A stretch of DNA of 64,000 nucleotides from Erodium maritimum (GCA_963921825.1 OY997589.1:47254638-47318637); one strand, 5' to 3'. Counted from the first letter of the stretch, positions 1 to 12,124 are shown. A program made the numbers and translations. Notes: generated from the sequence alone by a model not told the origin.

Positions 1-192
<192 letters not shown>

Positions 193-2954
193 GAACCACT
201 CCCGGTAGACGCCAGTCAAATCTGCGAAAAACAGGAAAATTTAAAAAATTTGGACAGACACTTAAATGAACCTAAATTTGACCCCGAGGGTCATACCGGA
301 CTTAAGTTGACCCCGATATCGACCAAAGTGAGTTCCGGGGGACTCAGGGAAACTTTCTGACCAATTTGGGAAAGGTTGACTTTTTGCTGGAAAAGTCAAC
401 CGAGCGACGTTTTGGTCCATTTGAGGCTCGTTTTGGATCCAAAAAGCTTAGCCGTCGTCACAGCGGTCTTAGTTGAGCCGTTTCCTTCTAGCCCGTGAAG
501 TTTCGTAATTTCTTGGAAAACGTGTCCGTTCGGGGCCCGAGACAGCCGAATTTCACGAATCTGACTGAAAAATATCTAGAAGATATTTTCCAAAAGGTGT
601 GGGACCCACTTTCCACATGTCAATTATGTGGTGGTGTTAGGTTTCTTGAACAAAACAAATGATGAGACTTGAGGGGTAGTTTGTAAATAGTTAATGTTTT
701 GATTTTTTAAACAAAAACAAAAGGGGAAAGGATGAGAGGTCTCGGCCATTAACAAAAAAAAGAGGAAATTAGAGAGAGAAAGTGGAGAGAGGAAAGAGAA
801 GGAGAAAAGGGAGAAAAGAGAAGGAAAGGGCCGGAGTTTTGGGATTTCCCGACAATCCGACCGACGGATCGTCTCAACGGTTGAAGAATCGAGCTCCCGT
901 CGTCATTCCCTACGGTGAGAACCTAACCGATTTTCATTTTGGAACGTTTGAATTTTAGGGTTTGAGTTTAAATGGTTTGATTAAGGTTGGGTTGAGGTTT
1001 GGGGTTCGTTAGGAACGCTTTGGGGCGAAAAGAAATGTTTTCCGTTGTGGCCGTGTGGGGCCCACGTTATCGGGCCTCGGGTTTTTCGTGTTCGGGTGGT
1101 TTAGGACGTTCCCCGAGTCATTAATCTACACCCGGATCGAAATTTGGATTTAAATTGTGAAAGTTGTAATCGACGGGTTTAGAAACTTCAAACGCAAACT
1201 AAATTACTCGGAATTGGATTCCGTCGAGTGCATAGGAACCCTTGAATTATTCTAAGACCGTAGAAACAAAAACGGGAATTTTCGGAGCCCCGGAAGGACG
1301 TTTTCAAAACCCGGGCAGATTCGCCATGTCGGGCGAATCGGGCTTTTCCGAGCCCATTATCGACAATGTCGAGTAATTGGGAAGTTTGGGAGTGATCGAC
1401 ATTGTCGGGGTTGAGTTTGGGCGTTTAATTCTTTAAATTCGGGTTTCGCATGCTTACTTAAAAAGTGTATTGATTGTAATAATTGTAGACCGTGTCGCCT
1501 ACCGTGAAAAGAGGAGGCTAAGCGGGAAATTTGGAGCATTACCGGAGAGCGAGCATCGGTTGTGACACGCTTCAAGAGGTAGGGAAAAGTAGCCGGATCT
1601 CGGCCCTAACTAGGGAAAGTTAACAGTAGAAATGCATGTGACACTTGGGTGTCGTGGGTTAAGTAGGTTTATCGAATATTAGAAAGGCAGGCGACACCGG
1701 GTGGTGTCGTATGATACGGGAACGTATCGAACAATAGAAATGCATGTGACACTTAGTAGTGTCGTAGGAGCAGTGAACTTTCGATATTAGATTTACTGGA
1801 GGCATTTGGTTATGCCCGGAGGTTGATTGTTTAATTTATGTCTTGGGTGACCATGAGAGCCCGTACTTTAATGTTCGTGTCTTGGGTGGCCATGAGAGCC
1901 CGTACTTTAATGTCCGTGTCTTGGGTGGCCATGAGAGCCCGTATTTTACTGATGTGTCTTGGGTGGCCATGGGAGCCCGTGTCTTTACTGTTGGTGTCTT
2001 GGGTGGCCATGAGTGCCCATGGGGTTGCTGAGCCTGTGTTTTACCGTTGGTGTTTTGGGTGGCCGTGAGTGCTCGTGGGGTTGTTGAGCCCGTGTCTTTA
2101 CTGTTGGTGTGTCTTGAGTGGCCATGAGTGCCTGTGGAGTGTTGGACCGGTGTTGTTGCTGTTTGTTGAACTTTGGTTGTGATTGTGATTGTGGTTACCT
2201 GAGATTGGGGGCCCGCTTCATGAAACGGGGGTCCTGTGATCGCACGCGTCTGCATGTTCAGACGGGATAGGGGGCCCGCACATGAGGAAAGTGGTCCTGG
2301 CCGCGCGTGCGTGGTTAGGGGTGACAGGTCGACAGCATGATCCGACTTTGTGTCGGGAAAAGTGCGACAGGTCGACCGCCTGGCCTGACAGGGATCGGTA
2401 AAGGGCGTGGGGGTTACTGAGCAGTTGGAGTGCGATCCTTTGTGATCTTGTTTGGTGTGCGATCCTTAGTGATCTTGGGTGTTGCGTGGTTATCTGTCGT
2501 GTCTTTGGAGGAAGTCGTCAATCGTTGTGTCGGGTCTACATTACGGGTCCGAGTGTTGAGTCGGTTGAGGAAAGTAACAGTTTGTGTGTGTTAGTCGGGT
2601 TGTTGTTGGTGTTACCGGCATTGTCTGCTAAGTATGCCGTAGTCAGTCTGTTATCCGTGGTGGTGAGCGAACGATCACCCCTAGCTTCTTTTCCTACAGG
2701 TACGGGTCGCAGGATGGACTAGGTGAGCTTCCGAAGCTTGAAGAGCTAGGAGCGGGAGTCCGGGTTTACTTTTGAGTCTAGCGACGTACACTTGTATTTT
2801 GTCCGCTTGTTGGGACGTACTTTTGAGTTGTAAACAACTATTTTGGTTAAGTAAATGGTGGTTTTAAAGTGATTTATTTAAAAGGTTTGAAAATGTTTTA
2901 TTGTTTTAAACGTTTGCGTTCCGAGTTCGGTTCTACTGAATTTGGGGCGTGACA
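193..2954 (+). mobile_element. Ty3/gypsy (Tekay-like) LTR, probably solo, 5' tip replaced by microsatellite
   Basis: Collinear with the complete solo LTR at 48391-51304 and, in reverse, with the LTR at 52397-55285. The start GAACCACTCCC and the end TTTGGGGCGTGACA are shared. No primer-binding site or coding domain follows 2954, so this looks like a solo LTR. Its first bases and left target duplication are lost in the TGA array, so the duplication cannot be tested. It contains the family's GGGTGGCCATGAG minisatellite (about 1843-2150) and the GTGAGCG palindrome near 2663, here mutated on one arm. The family assignment rests on the linked gag-pol of the copy at 52397-62032. Confidence 0.85.
1843..2150 (+). 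repeat. LTR-internal minisatellite (about 40-bp units)
   Basis: Seven or so degenerate units built on GGGTGGCCATGAGAGCCCGT followed by a T-rich spacer. The same array recurs at about 50119-50450 and, in reverse, at 53220-53530 and 37845-38020, all inside related LTRs. Short open frames across it arise from the repeat and are not genes. Confidence 0.85.
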
Positions 2955-3963
2955 AAAAAAGTCCTCCCGTCATGGCTCAAAACCAATCATCTGAGTAAAT
3001 GCGCAAGTATAAATTTCTATGGTTCGAGTAAAACCAATCACCGAATTTTCATACGTCTATTTTGCATTCTCTTAGGTTGCTTCTCAACTTGATATATCGA
3101 TAAATAACCAAAGCGAGCCAAATTACATAAGATAAGCGATGCTTACCTTAGTAACACACAAATGCTAAAATAGACAAGCTCAAATAAAGAATTGTGTCCA
3201 GCTACTCCTAGTTCACTTCTCAAAATATCGAACACCAACAATCAAGATGGTACTAATAATCGAGTTGAACTAAATAGAACCTCGTTCTAGTAATACTCAA
3301 ACGTAGAACACAACCTCTAAGAAAAGTGAATTATCTGGCTACGCATAGATCATCTTCTCTAACCCGACCATTCCGATTAAACGTGAACATCTTGGTTAGA
3401 GTAAAATCTGCATAAGTCCACTAGTAATGGACTTGGTATCACTCAAACTAGATAACTCGTCAAGAAGAGCAATGATTCAATTTAATGTCTCAATAGTTTC
3501 AAAGTGCACAAATAAATTATACACCGATCCTACATAGCTACAACTAATAATTCACGGGGCAATCCACACCCAAAGCAATAAATCACTCAAGGGCGATCCA
3601 CACCCGAAATCTTCAATTAAGCTTAAATTCTCATGACAGAAATAGCAATCATCGGAAAATAATAAATCTCATATAGAATACAACGACCACGTCAATCATC
3701 CAAAATAAGCACTAAACATATTAAGTAACTAATGATATGAAAATATGAATTTAGCACTTGATATTCGATCAAGAGATCGAAAATTCTCCTAATCTAGTTC
3801 GTACCCAAAATCTCTAATATAGCATGCAATTAATATATACAAATTATTTTCCTTGATTTAATTAACCTAAGATTCGATCTACATACATAAACCAACCAAA
3901 ATCAATCAAATCGGGTAACGAAAACAAATGGGTATCGAACTCAATATCGCAAAAGTCATCATC
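2955..3963 (-). mobile_element. Athila/Tat-like LTR fragment
   Basis: Read in reverse, 3200-3288 matches the motif order of the Athila-type LTR at 45917-52290: GTTCTATTTAGTTC, then CTCGATTATTAG, then GAGAAGTGAACTAGG followed by GTAGC. Neither terminus was found, so limits are approximate. The left end abuts the Ty3 LTR and the right end abuts a Tourist MITE. No coding domain is visible. Assignment is by similarity seen within this window only. Confidence 0.4.
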
Positions 3964-3966
3964 TAA

Positions 3967-4237
3967 GGGCATCCATAACCATATAGCTGGTTGTTGGCGG
4001 GGAGAATAAAAAATTATTTTTTGTTGGCTTATAGCCAACTCTCCCAGCCAGTACCCTACAATGCTAACTTTATTTGTTGTCTTATGGTAACCCATTTGTT
4101 CACATTTTTTATCCCAGCCGACAGTGAGAAGAGGTGGGGAGCTCCCAAGCAGCACTCCCAGCCAGCGACCTCCCAGCCAGCTCCCAACCGACGATTTCTC
4201 CCCGCCAGTGCCTCCCCACCCACGATTGTGGATGCCC
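3967..4237. mobile_element. Tourist-like (PIF/Harbinger) MITE, 271 bp
   Basis: Inverted termini GGGCATCC at the left and GGATGCCC at the right, with subterminal pairing extending into the GGCGGGGAG stretches. TAA target duplications flank it (3964-3966 and 4238-4240), as expected for the PIF/Harbinger superfamily. There is no coding capacity. It sits inside or at the edge of the Athila-like fragment. Confidence 0.8.
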
Positions 4238-4240
4238 TAA

Positions 4241-4986
4241 CACCAAAATTGAATAACCTCAATCATCAATTAAACTAATATCTATTTACAACCACATCCA
4301 TGGCTCAGAGTGACTACTCACGATCCATGGAGCTAAAAATAACGAAATCAAGCATGAAAATCGGCATTGAGCAAAAGAATAAGATGAAATAAGGTAAACT
4401 CGTGCTAGGAATGATTATTCCTAACTTAGATCGTCAAAACCCAGCTCAAATACGACCCAAAATGTTAAAATATTCTTGAACCCGAGCTGGAAAATCAGCA
4501 CCCTTTTGAGCTCGATTCCTGTTATATTTGAGCCCCGAAACCAGAAAATAATGGATGGAGTGTGTAGAGGGGAGTCTAGGCTTTGCGTCGATTGTAAGAT
4601 CTTCGTCGGAGGTAGTCGGAGTCGGACGATACAACCACCTGAAGTCGCCCCTGCTCTGTCTGAGTTCTATGTGTTCTCCTATCTTTTCCACTTCAATTTC
4701 CGACCTTGGAAACTTCAAAATACTAAACCAACCAGAAAAAAGGTAGATGAGAATGAGGGCTTCGCGTCGGTAGTTGGATCTCACCGGACGGTCGCCAGAG
4801 GTGGGAGATCCGACGAGTTGAAGTCCTGCTCATCACTTCGCAGTTCTATGTGTAATTACTCAAAAAATGCTTCTGTCATGCCTCTTATCATGTTCGTAAC
4901 CACGAACAAATCAGATGAAGGAGAGCAGCAGGAGCATTGACCAAGTCAAACGAGGCGCGCATGGGTTGGCTCTTGTATTTTTATAA
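4241..4986. other. Unassigned interval with an imperfect internal duplication
   Basis: No recognisable gene. About 4559-4680 and 4747-4860 resemble each other (GGCTTTGCGTCG / GGCTTCGCGTCG at one end, AGTTCTATGTGT at the other), suggesting an old direct duplication of roughly 115 bp. The overlapping short open frames on both strands show no protein family that I recognise. Confidence 0.35.
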
Positions 4987-5489
4987 GGGAAAACTACAGA
5001 TACATACCCAAAACCATGGCCATTTAACTGATGTTTAATCTGAAGTTTAAACGTAACAAATACATACCCTGAAGTTTCGAAATGTAACTCAGATCCCTTC
5101 CGTCAGTCAGCTCAGTCAGTTTACTGTTCACTTTTCCAAATATACCCAAAATACCCATCATATATATCTGATTTTATTTTAATAATACATCTGCTTTTAT
5201 TTTATTTTAATAACAAATCTTTTTGAAAAAAAAAATTGTTTCCTTCCCTTACAAATCATCTACCTCCCTCGGTTCCCTTACAAATTTGTTTCCATAACTT
5301 TCTACCACAATCTCTCGCATTCACAAAACTAAGTATTCCGAAGTAAAAGCATTTCCAATAAAAACCAAAACCCAGAAGAAACATAGATCTGACCACAGAA
5401 TCGAGAATGGAGAGATCGTAGAAGAAGAGGGTTTTACCTTTTGGCAGCTTCGAAAGAGTCTCTGGGAGGTTCTAGTGAGAGGGTGAGAG

Positions 5490-5873
5490 GTGAGTTCGAG
5501 TCTTCTAGAGACGAACTATAAACGGGCTCGGCTGAATCTGGCGGCGGAGGAGGAGCAGACGGTGGCTCGCCTGAATCTAGCGGTGCCATCACCGAATTTC
5601 AGAGAGACCGAGCCCTCCTCTTCTCTCAGATTTGCTCGCCCCGGACCATGGATCGGGCTCTCCGACCTGCTCAGATCTGGATCTAGCTGCGAGGTGGCGG
5701 CGGCGGTGAGGAGGGAGATGGGCTTGGGTTTGGGCGGCCACGACCTCGAGGGGTGGTCTTGTGTAGTGCCTCGCCAGAATTGTAGGGGTATGATCCGGCC
5801 ACGTCCTCGACGACCACTTTGTTTTTTCGTCTTCTCTCCTTCATTAATTTATATTCTGGGTTTTGTTCATTAA
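5490..5873 (+). other. GC-rich open frame inside the Mutator-like element (127 codons), unrecognised
   Basis: A 127-codon frame between the MULE arms, with a duplicated ARLNLA motif around residues 13-31 and Ser/Pro/Arg-rich composition. It resembles no domain I know. Its GC content is clearly higher than the AT-rich arms, which is what captured gene fragments in Pack-MULEs look like. It could equally be random sequence. No promoter or splice evidence supports expression. Confidence 0.25.
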
Positions 5874-6006
5874 TTCATATTCTGGGTTTGTTCAACACAT
5901 TTGTTTGGATTTTGTTCATCAGATTAGGGATTGATTAGAGATTCTGTTTATGGGTTTTATAGTTTGGAATTTGATGGTTTCAATTTCTGGAGCTTAGGTT
6001 TTTATA

Positions 6007-9000
6007 TGCAAAACCCCACTTATTTCTAAGAGGGTTTAAGTTTGAAATATGAAACGTTGGGGTAGATTTTTGCAACAAATATTCTTGAAAAAAAAAAAGA
6101 GAAAGAGGGTACATGGGCTAAACTGGGCGTTGGGCCAGACTGGGCCCAACTCAGACGAGCGCCCGAGCCCATATGCCATCCCAGCCCTAGAAATCGCGCA
6201 GACCGAACCCTAGCCATAAAAGGCTCGGCGCCGCTTCAGATCCATGTTCATGCACGCGTCCCGAGGTCCTTCTCTCTCAGCACGCCTCTTCTCCCTCGCA
6301 ACTCGAACCAGACGCTCCATCGCGCCTCTCTTTCTCCGACCACCACCCACCTCCTCCGAGCTCACCTTCACCTTCCTCTTCTTCTCCTCCGTCTTCTTCT
6401 CTCAGTCGCGACAAAACCCCCCCGAAAACCCAGAAGCAATCTTCCCCTCGTCTTCTCCCTCTTCGAACCAATCGCGCCGCCGTCGATCTGAGCTCCCCCT
6501 TGCCCGATTCAGGCAAAAACCCTTCAACGGTGAGTCGTTCCTCACCAGATCCATCTTCCCGACCTCCTTCTCGTTGAAAATCGAGAGCTCTGGGCTCATT
6601 TGGGGTCGGATAAGGTCGGAGAGCGTCGCTGGAACTCTCTGAGCTCCAGATCTGACACTCACGTCGCCGGCGAGCCTTTTGGCCGACAGATCTGGACGGG
6701 AGGGTTCGGGCCTCAACCCAACCATTCTTCCCATCGAGTTCCCGAGCCTCTAACGCCTCCACCGCCGTCAAGACCGTCGTCGAACTCCCCGCCGCCGTCG
6801 CCGGAGTCGGAGCTGAGCCGGAACCCTAGCACCGACGAACCTGGATCTGAACCAAGCTGGACTTCGGGCCTGGGCCTGGAACTGAACTTGGGCCAGAACC
6901 AAGTATGGGCTCCAGCTCGAGTTTGGACCTTAGGCCCGAACTTGAGTTGGGTCCTGGACTCGGATCTGGATTCGGGTTCGAGTCAAGCTCGAGTCGGTCC
7001 TGGTCTGGATTCGGATCCGGGTCGGTTTCAGATCTGGTTTCCGGGTTCGGGTCGGGTTTCGGGTCGGACTCGGGTCGGTCGGCTCTGGACAGAAATATTA
7101 ATTTAATACTAACTAAATTGGTTACACTTTGGACTAAATCAGACTTTTGTTAGACTTATCGGTTTAATTAAAAAGACGAACTGGTATTTTGTTTAAAGAG
7201 TTGTTCGATCTGGACCCGAAGTGATTGGGACCCTTTTTCTGTTAAACCCAGACTCGGACTTGGACTTCGCCCGAGAGCCTGGACTTCGCCCGAGGAGACG
7301 AGGCTAGCCAGACAGCTGCTGATAGGATTATTTGTTTGTAGGAAGACCACAAGGTAGAGAAAGTACTAAACTCCTCGTGCAATTAAATACTAATATGCAT
7401 GCTAGGATTAATACAACTGGAATGAACGTCTATATTAGATAATAACCGGACGAGTCGTAGTAACATGTAGGACGTGGTTCACCTGTTAACTGCTTTATCT
7501 GCTTTCAATACTTGGGAAATTGCTTTAATGGTAGAAAGGCCGAGATGAGCCGTAGGATTGATTGTGTTTGCCTCACATGCATTGCCTGCTTAGTTTTAAG
7601 ATAAATTAAGGGTCTAATGAAACTAGATAAATCGCATGCTTGAATGAATGCTCGAATGAATACTTGATTGATTGAATGATTGGATGATTGAATGGATGCT
7701 TAAATGATTGAATGATTGAATGGATGATCGAGTATGACTGATTGTGCCAAACGGTACGATCAGGTGATCGATGGATCGTGATTGGTAAGTATAATGGTAA
7801 GTGTAAAGATATATAAATCTCTTGAGTGTGCGTGGTGATGAAAGTGTGATTTGCTAAGCTTTGGTTGTTTGACGTGTGGATATATGATTCTCTTGTTCGT
7901 GTTCTTAAGATTTTTGGTTGTTTGGTATAGTACTTACACCGGGAGGAGGGGGGTAATCCAGTAGTATCATAGCCATGGGATATCGATTGGTGGACCCTGC
8001 GGGGAATTGGTTGGTTGATCCTACGGGATATTGGTTATGGACCCTACGGGGCATTGGTTATTGGACCCTGCGGGGCATTGATTCATTAATCCTGCGGATA
8101 TTGGTTACGGACCCTGCGGGGCATTGGTTGGTTGATCCTGCGAGACATTGATTATTGGACCCTGCGGGGCATTGATTATTGGACCCTGCGGGGCATTGAT
8201 TATTGGACCCTGCGGGGCATTGGTTATTGGACCCTGCGGGGAATGGTTACTTGAGATTCACCCGAGTGTATGCGTCCTGCGGGAGCATTACCTTGGTTCC
8301 CTATGACATATGGTCCTTTGGGGGCATTTCCGAGAATCCCAACGATAAGCGTCCCTCAGGGATTGTTATCGGTAGCCCGATGTATGTGCCTCCTCTGGAC
8401 CAAGAGAAAATCTGATATGACACGAATACTCTTCTGGATCGGAGTATGGGATCCGACATGACACAAAGAGTAGTGTGGATCGGAGGGTGGTGACTTCATG
8501 TCCCACGGCATTACTTAAATGCTCTATGTTCTATTGATTGTTAATAAATGCATTGTTTACTTTATTTTCTATGATTGTTACTGGCTCTTTGAAAGCGTTA
8601 AATACCCGTTTTATTCCCGTATTTCAACATCTTCTTAGTTCTCCGTATCATTGAAGCCCGAACGAAATTGTGAATTTCTATTTGTTAAACTTAAAGACCG
8701 TTATCCTTAAGAATGCGATATTGTTCTTATCTTGCTTGTGTTATAACATCATTTTGATTAAAAGTATTAATTGCAACATGTATTGTCATGCTAAAGCTAT
8801 TTTATTACTAAATCGGAGGTTAAATTGTTTATCTATTTTCCCTACTGAGCGTAAGCTCACCCCTATTTGTTTTATTGACTGTTTTTACAGGCGTGCTTGT
8901 TGAGTAGTGGACTCGAGGCTCGGGAGCTTCAGTGGGTCCGGGTGCTTTTGTCTTTAGAGACAATTATGGTCCTATTTTGTTTATGAACCTTATGTTTAGA

Positions 9001-9148
9001 GAATTTATTATGGAACTCTTTCTTGAGATATTTGATGGAAACTAAACTTGGAGGATTATATTCAATTTGAGATGCTTTTATTATTATATTTTGTTTTATC
9101 TTCAAGTCACGTCTCGAGTCCGGTCAATACCGGATTTGGGGCGTGACA
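6007..9148 (+). mobile_element. Ty3/gypsy solo LTR (3142 bp) with target duplication TTATA
   Basis: Begins TGCAAAACCCC and ends TTTGGGGCGTGACA, with 5-bp duplications TTATA at 6002-6006 and 9149-9153. This is decisive for integrase-mediated insertion followed by LTR-LTR recombination. A possible TATA-like CCATAAAAGG lies near 6215. The U3 half is rich in CGGGTTCGGGTC-type low-complexity sequence (about 6930-7080). It shares the 3' end and the GAGCG/GCTCACCCCT motif with the other long LTRs but has a different internal minisatellite. Overlapping open frames at 6244-7106 are low-complexity and not supported as genes. Confidence 0.92.
7990..8245 (+). repeat. LTR minisatellite, 22-26-bp units
   Basis: About ten units of GGACCCTGCGGGGCATTG followed by an ATT-rich spacer. 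It lies where related LTRs in this window carry the unrelated GGGTGGCCATGAG array. Confidence 0.85.
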
Positions 9149-9880
9149 TTATATGTCCAGATCTGAGAATTTTTTTATTTTGAATGAATACGATTCGGAG
9201 AAAATTTTGATTTTGATTTTGGATGTCTGGATATCGATTTTGATTTTCAAATCGATGTTTGGAACCAATTCTCTCCATCTCGACTTCAAATCTCCATCTC
9301 GACTTCAGATCTCCAACGGAAAATAATCAGAAAAAAGAGGAAAATAATTGATGTCTGAAAATCAATTTTCAAATTGATTTTCCAAAAAAGAGGAAAATAA
9401 TCAGAAAAAAAATTATTTTAACAAAATATTGAAAATTTAAATATATATATAATAAAGTAAAATAATTTAAACTAATTTGGTTAAAAATAGTTAAAAAGAA
9501 AAAAATCAGATACACTAAAATCAGATTTATTGGAAAAAATTGAAAACTTGAAAATTTGAAAAAAAATAGAATTCAAAATACAAAATAAAAAAAATCAGAT
9601 TTATTATTAAAATAAAATAAAATCATATTTATTATTAAAATAAAATCAGATATATATGAGGGGCATTTTGGGCATATTTGGAAAAGTGAACAGTAAACTG
9701 ACTGAGCTGACTGACGGAAGGGGGTCTGAGTTACATTTCGAAACTTCAGGGTATGTATTTGTTACGTTTAAACTTCAGAGTAAACATCGGTTAAATGACC
9801 ATGGTTTTGGGTAGGTATATGTAGATTTCCCTTGAAACAAAGAATAGTTTCTTTTTCTTTTCAAGTACTAATACAAGTAA

Positions 9881-10189
9881 GGGAAAATTACACATAACCT
9901 CCCTTAGTATCGTCGTATTTTCACATCACCCCCTTAACTATTTTTTTTACATTTATCCCCCTTAACTCTAGTTTTTTTGCACTTTAGTCCAACGTCATCC
10001 AAAAACAAACGAAAAAAACATGTGCAAGGGGGGTAAATGAAAAACATGTGCAACGTCATTGGATGGAAAGTTAACGGCGTTGGACTAAAGTGAAAAAAAT
10101 GAAGTTAAGGGGGATAAATGAAAAAAAAATAGTTAAGGGGGGTATCTGAAAATAAGCCAATACTAAGGGAGGTTATGTGTAATTTTCCC
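9881..10189. mobile_element. Mutator-type MITE, 309 bp, TSD TACAAGTAA
   Basis: Perfect 9-bp duplications TACAAGTAA at 9872-9880 and 10190-10198. The termini are inverted repeats starting GGGAAAATTACACATAACC, and most of the element folds back on itself. No coding capacity. The 9-bp duplication and GGGAAAA ends fit the Mutator superfamily. Confidence 0.92.
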
Positions 10190-10198
10190 TACAAGTAA

Positions 10199-10417
10199 TG
10201 TATGATATCATCCGAGATATGTGTAAAAGATTATGCCCTCGTTAAGGTGGGTGGCTAAATGATTTTGTTGTGTATTTTTAGAAACAAAAGGTTTTACACA
10301 ACTTATCCAACCGTACGATAGTTTTGACTCATTACCATAAACAAATTTCTTTGGTCCTTGCAAAGCTGTAAATTTAAGGCATGGGCTCTCTTTCTTCCTT
10401 GTACATAATGTCCTTAC
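10199..10417. other. Short unassigned interval
   Basis: About 220 bases of mixed-composition sequence between a MITE and a retroposon. I see no gene, repeat or regulatory signal in it. Confidence 0.3.
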
Positions 10418-10429
10418 AAATTGGGATGG

Positions 10430-12112
10430 GAACACATCTCAAAAAAGGAACTAACCCTAAATCGCTCTCTCTCCCAACCCGCAGCCGCTACAGTACCTCC
10501 CCCCTCTTTTGCTCCTCTTCTCACCGGCGATGCCTCGGCCTCCGGCCTTGGACATCGCCGGTGAAGTCAACCTTTCCTCCTCCTCCTTTTTCTCTTCTTT
10601 TCCTCTTTTGTTTTCACGGGTTGCAGCTTCTGGTCAGATCTGTTCTTCTCGTTCCTTGCCTTCGACAGTTCTGGCCTGATTCCGTCCGACCTCTGTGACC
10701 TGCGTTCCTGAGTGTGGTTTGTGGGGTTTTGGGGCCTCGGTGCACAGATCTGGAGTGGGAGCCTATCTTGTCTCTATGGGCTTTGACTGCACAGATCTGA
10801 TTCATCGGGGAAGCTCTCGTCGCTGGCCTTGGGGTCTTGCCGCTCTTCGACTTCGCCTGGTGTCTTCTCCGACGTCAAGTCCCAGTTCCGGCGTGGGACG
10901 CCTTTCAGTGACCTAGCCAGCACTAATTGATGCGGGGCTGGGTTGGCGTCGCACCGGCGACGTTGGAGATCTTAGCTGTCCGTTCATGTCTGGTCGTGGA
11001 CAGTACGGGTCGCGATGGCTTCTGGTTGTGGACGGGCTCGGTTCTGGACCGATCCGGGTCGTGATGGATTCGGGTGGTGCCCCGGTTTGTTTGGGTTTCG
11101 GTTGTTAGATCTGGACAGGTGACTCTTTTTCTATTTTCCTTGGTAATGGAAGGTGTGCCAGTGTTATTGGACCGGTGATTCTGTTGGGCTTTCCTGCCGA
11201 AGGTTCGTTGTGGTGTTAGAGTTCGCGGTGGAGGAAGGCTCGTTTTTCTTTTGTGGGAGACTTCCCCGGCCGTTTGCTCTTATGCCCCATTCTCCGCCGT
11301 TCACAGGGCCTTCGCCTCCCCAGCTTCGTTGCAACTTGTGCTCCATGCCGGTTGTTTGTGCTGAGGAGATCTGATCGGACAGCCTCTCAAGTTTGCTTTG
11401 AGCTAGGAAGAAGTTCAAGTGTCCTCGTATTCGGCGTTCCCGGGGTTGGCCGGAATGTGACGAGGACCGGGTTCGTGCCCTGTCTTAGGGTGTTGGATGA
11501 TGATTATCCTCGAAGGTGTTCTCTTCTCCCTCTTATCGACGGGTTAGCTTCGCCCCCCTTTTTTCCTGCTTTTTCTTATTGATAGAGTTCGCATCTTCTC
11601 GACCAAGTGTAGGTCGAGCTCGCCGGTCAAGGGGTTGGCCGCCGGCGAGTTCTCAGGGCAATGTTAGCCCTGTTCAGAATTTATCAGTTTGGAATTGTTG
11701 GGTCTTAGGGTCGGAGTAGTTCACTCTCGAAAGGTATTGGATTAGAGTTTGTCTGTTTGTTCGGTCGGCTGTTCGGGTGCTTCAGTGTTTGTTGGGCTCT
11801 TTTCAGTAATCTTGGTGGTGGTTTCTTGTGGTTCCTTGTTTCTGTAAGCTGGTTGTAAGCTTATTTGGTTGGGTTGCTTTCTTGGTGGTTTATCTTGGTT
11901 GTCGCTGGTGTTTGCAGTTCTTATCTTGCTTAGTTGTACTGTTTTAATCTTGTGGTTCTTTTAGTGGTTTTCTTGTTGATTCCTTTAAAAGTCGGCTTTG
12001 AACGATTTGGGGTTTCTTTTGAAGATCTATAGCTAGATCTAGGTTCTTGTAATCCTTTTTCACCTCAAAAGAGTGTTTATAAAATTTCATTATGCTTTGC
12101 CGATCAAAAAAA
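10430..12112 (+). mobile_element. Non-autonomous LINE-type retroposon, 1.7 kb, 12-bp TSD
   Basis: Flanked by AAATTGGGATGG at 10418-10429 and 12113-12124. The 3' end reads TTTGCCGATC followed by about ten A residues. The 5' end has transcript-like sequence (AACCCTAAATCGCTCTCTC). No reverse transcriptase or endonuclease is encoded, and the longest frames are about 70-110 codons with no recognised domain. Target duplication plus A tail show target-primed retroposition. The TTGC-GATC-A-tail end is like that of the LINE ending at 25008, so that lineage could have mobilised it in trans (inference). A processed host transcript is an alternative. Confidence 0.75.
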
Positions 12113-12124
12113 AAATTGGGATGG

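Larger units (their letters stand above)
4987..9831. mobile_element. Long-TIR Mutator-like element (possible Pack-MULE), split by a solo LTR
   Basis: Two inverted arms of roughly 245 bp, 4987-5230 and about 9590-9831, match closely by eye. Both outer ends begin GGGAAA, and both contain CATTTAAC, the stretch ATACCCTGAAGTTTCG and CTCAGTCAGTTTACTG. Such long inverted arms are typical of Mutator-like elements. The 9-bp flanks (4978-4986, 9832-9840) match at only about 5 of 9 positions, so the duplication is not supported. Removing the LTR at 6007-9148 leaves about 1.7 kb with no transposase but with a GC-rich open frame at 5490-5873, which may be captured host sequence. Confidence 0.7.

Noticed and set aside
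6244..7106. Overlapping GC-rich frames (132-168 codons) as host genes
   Set aside because: They lie inside a solo LTR with perfect target duplications and are low-complexity (Ser/Arg/Gly/Pro) on both strands.
4978..9840. 9-bp target duplication for the long-TIR element
   Set aside because: TTTTTATAA and TTGAAACAA match at only about five of nine positions.
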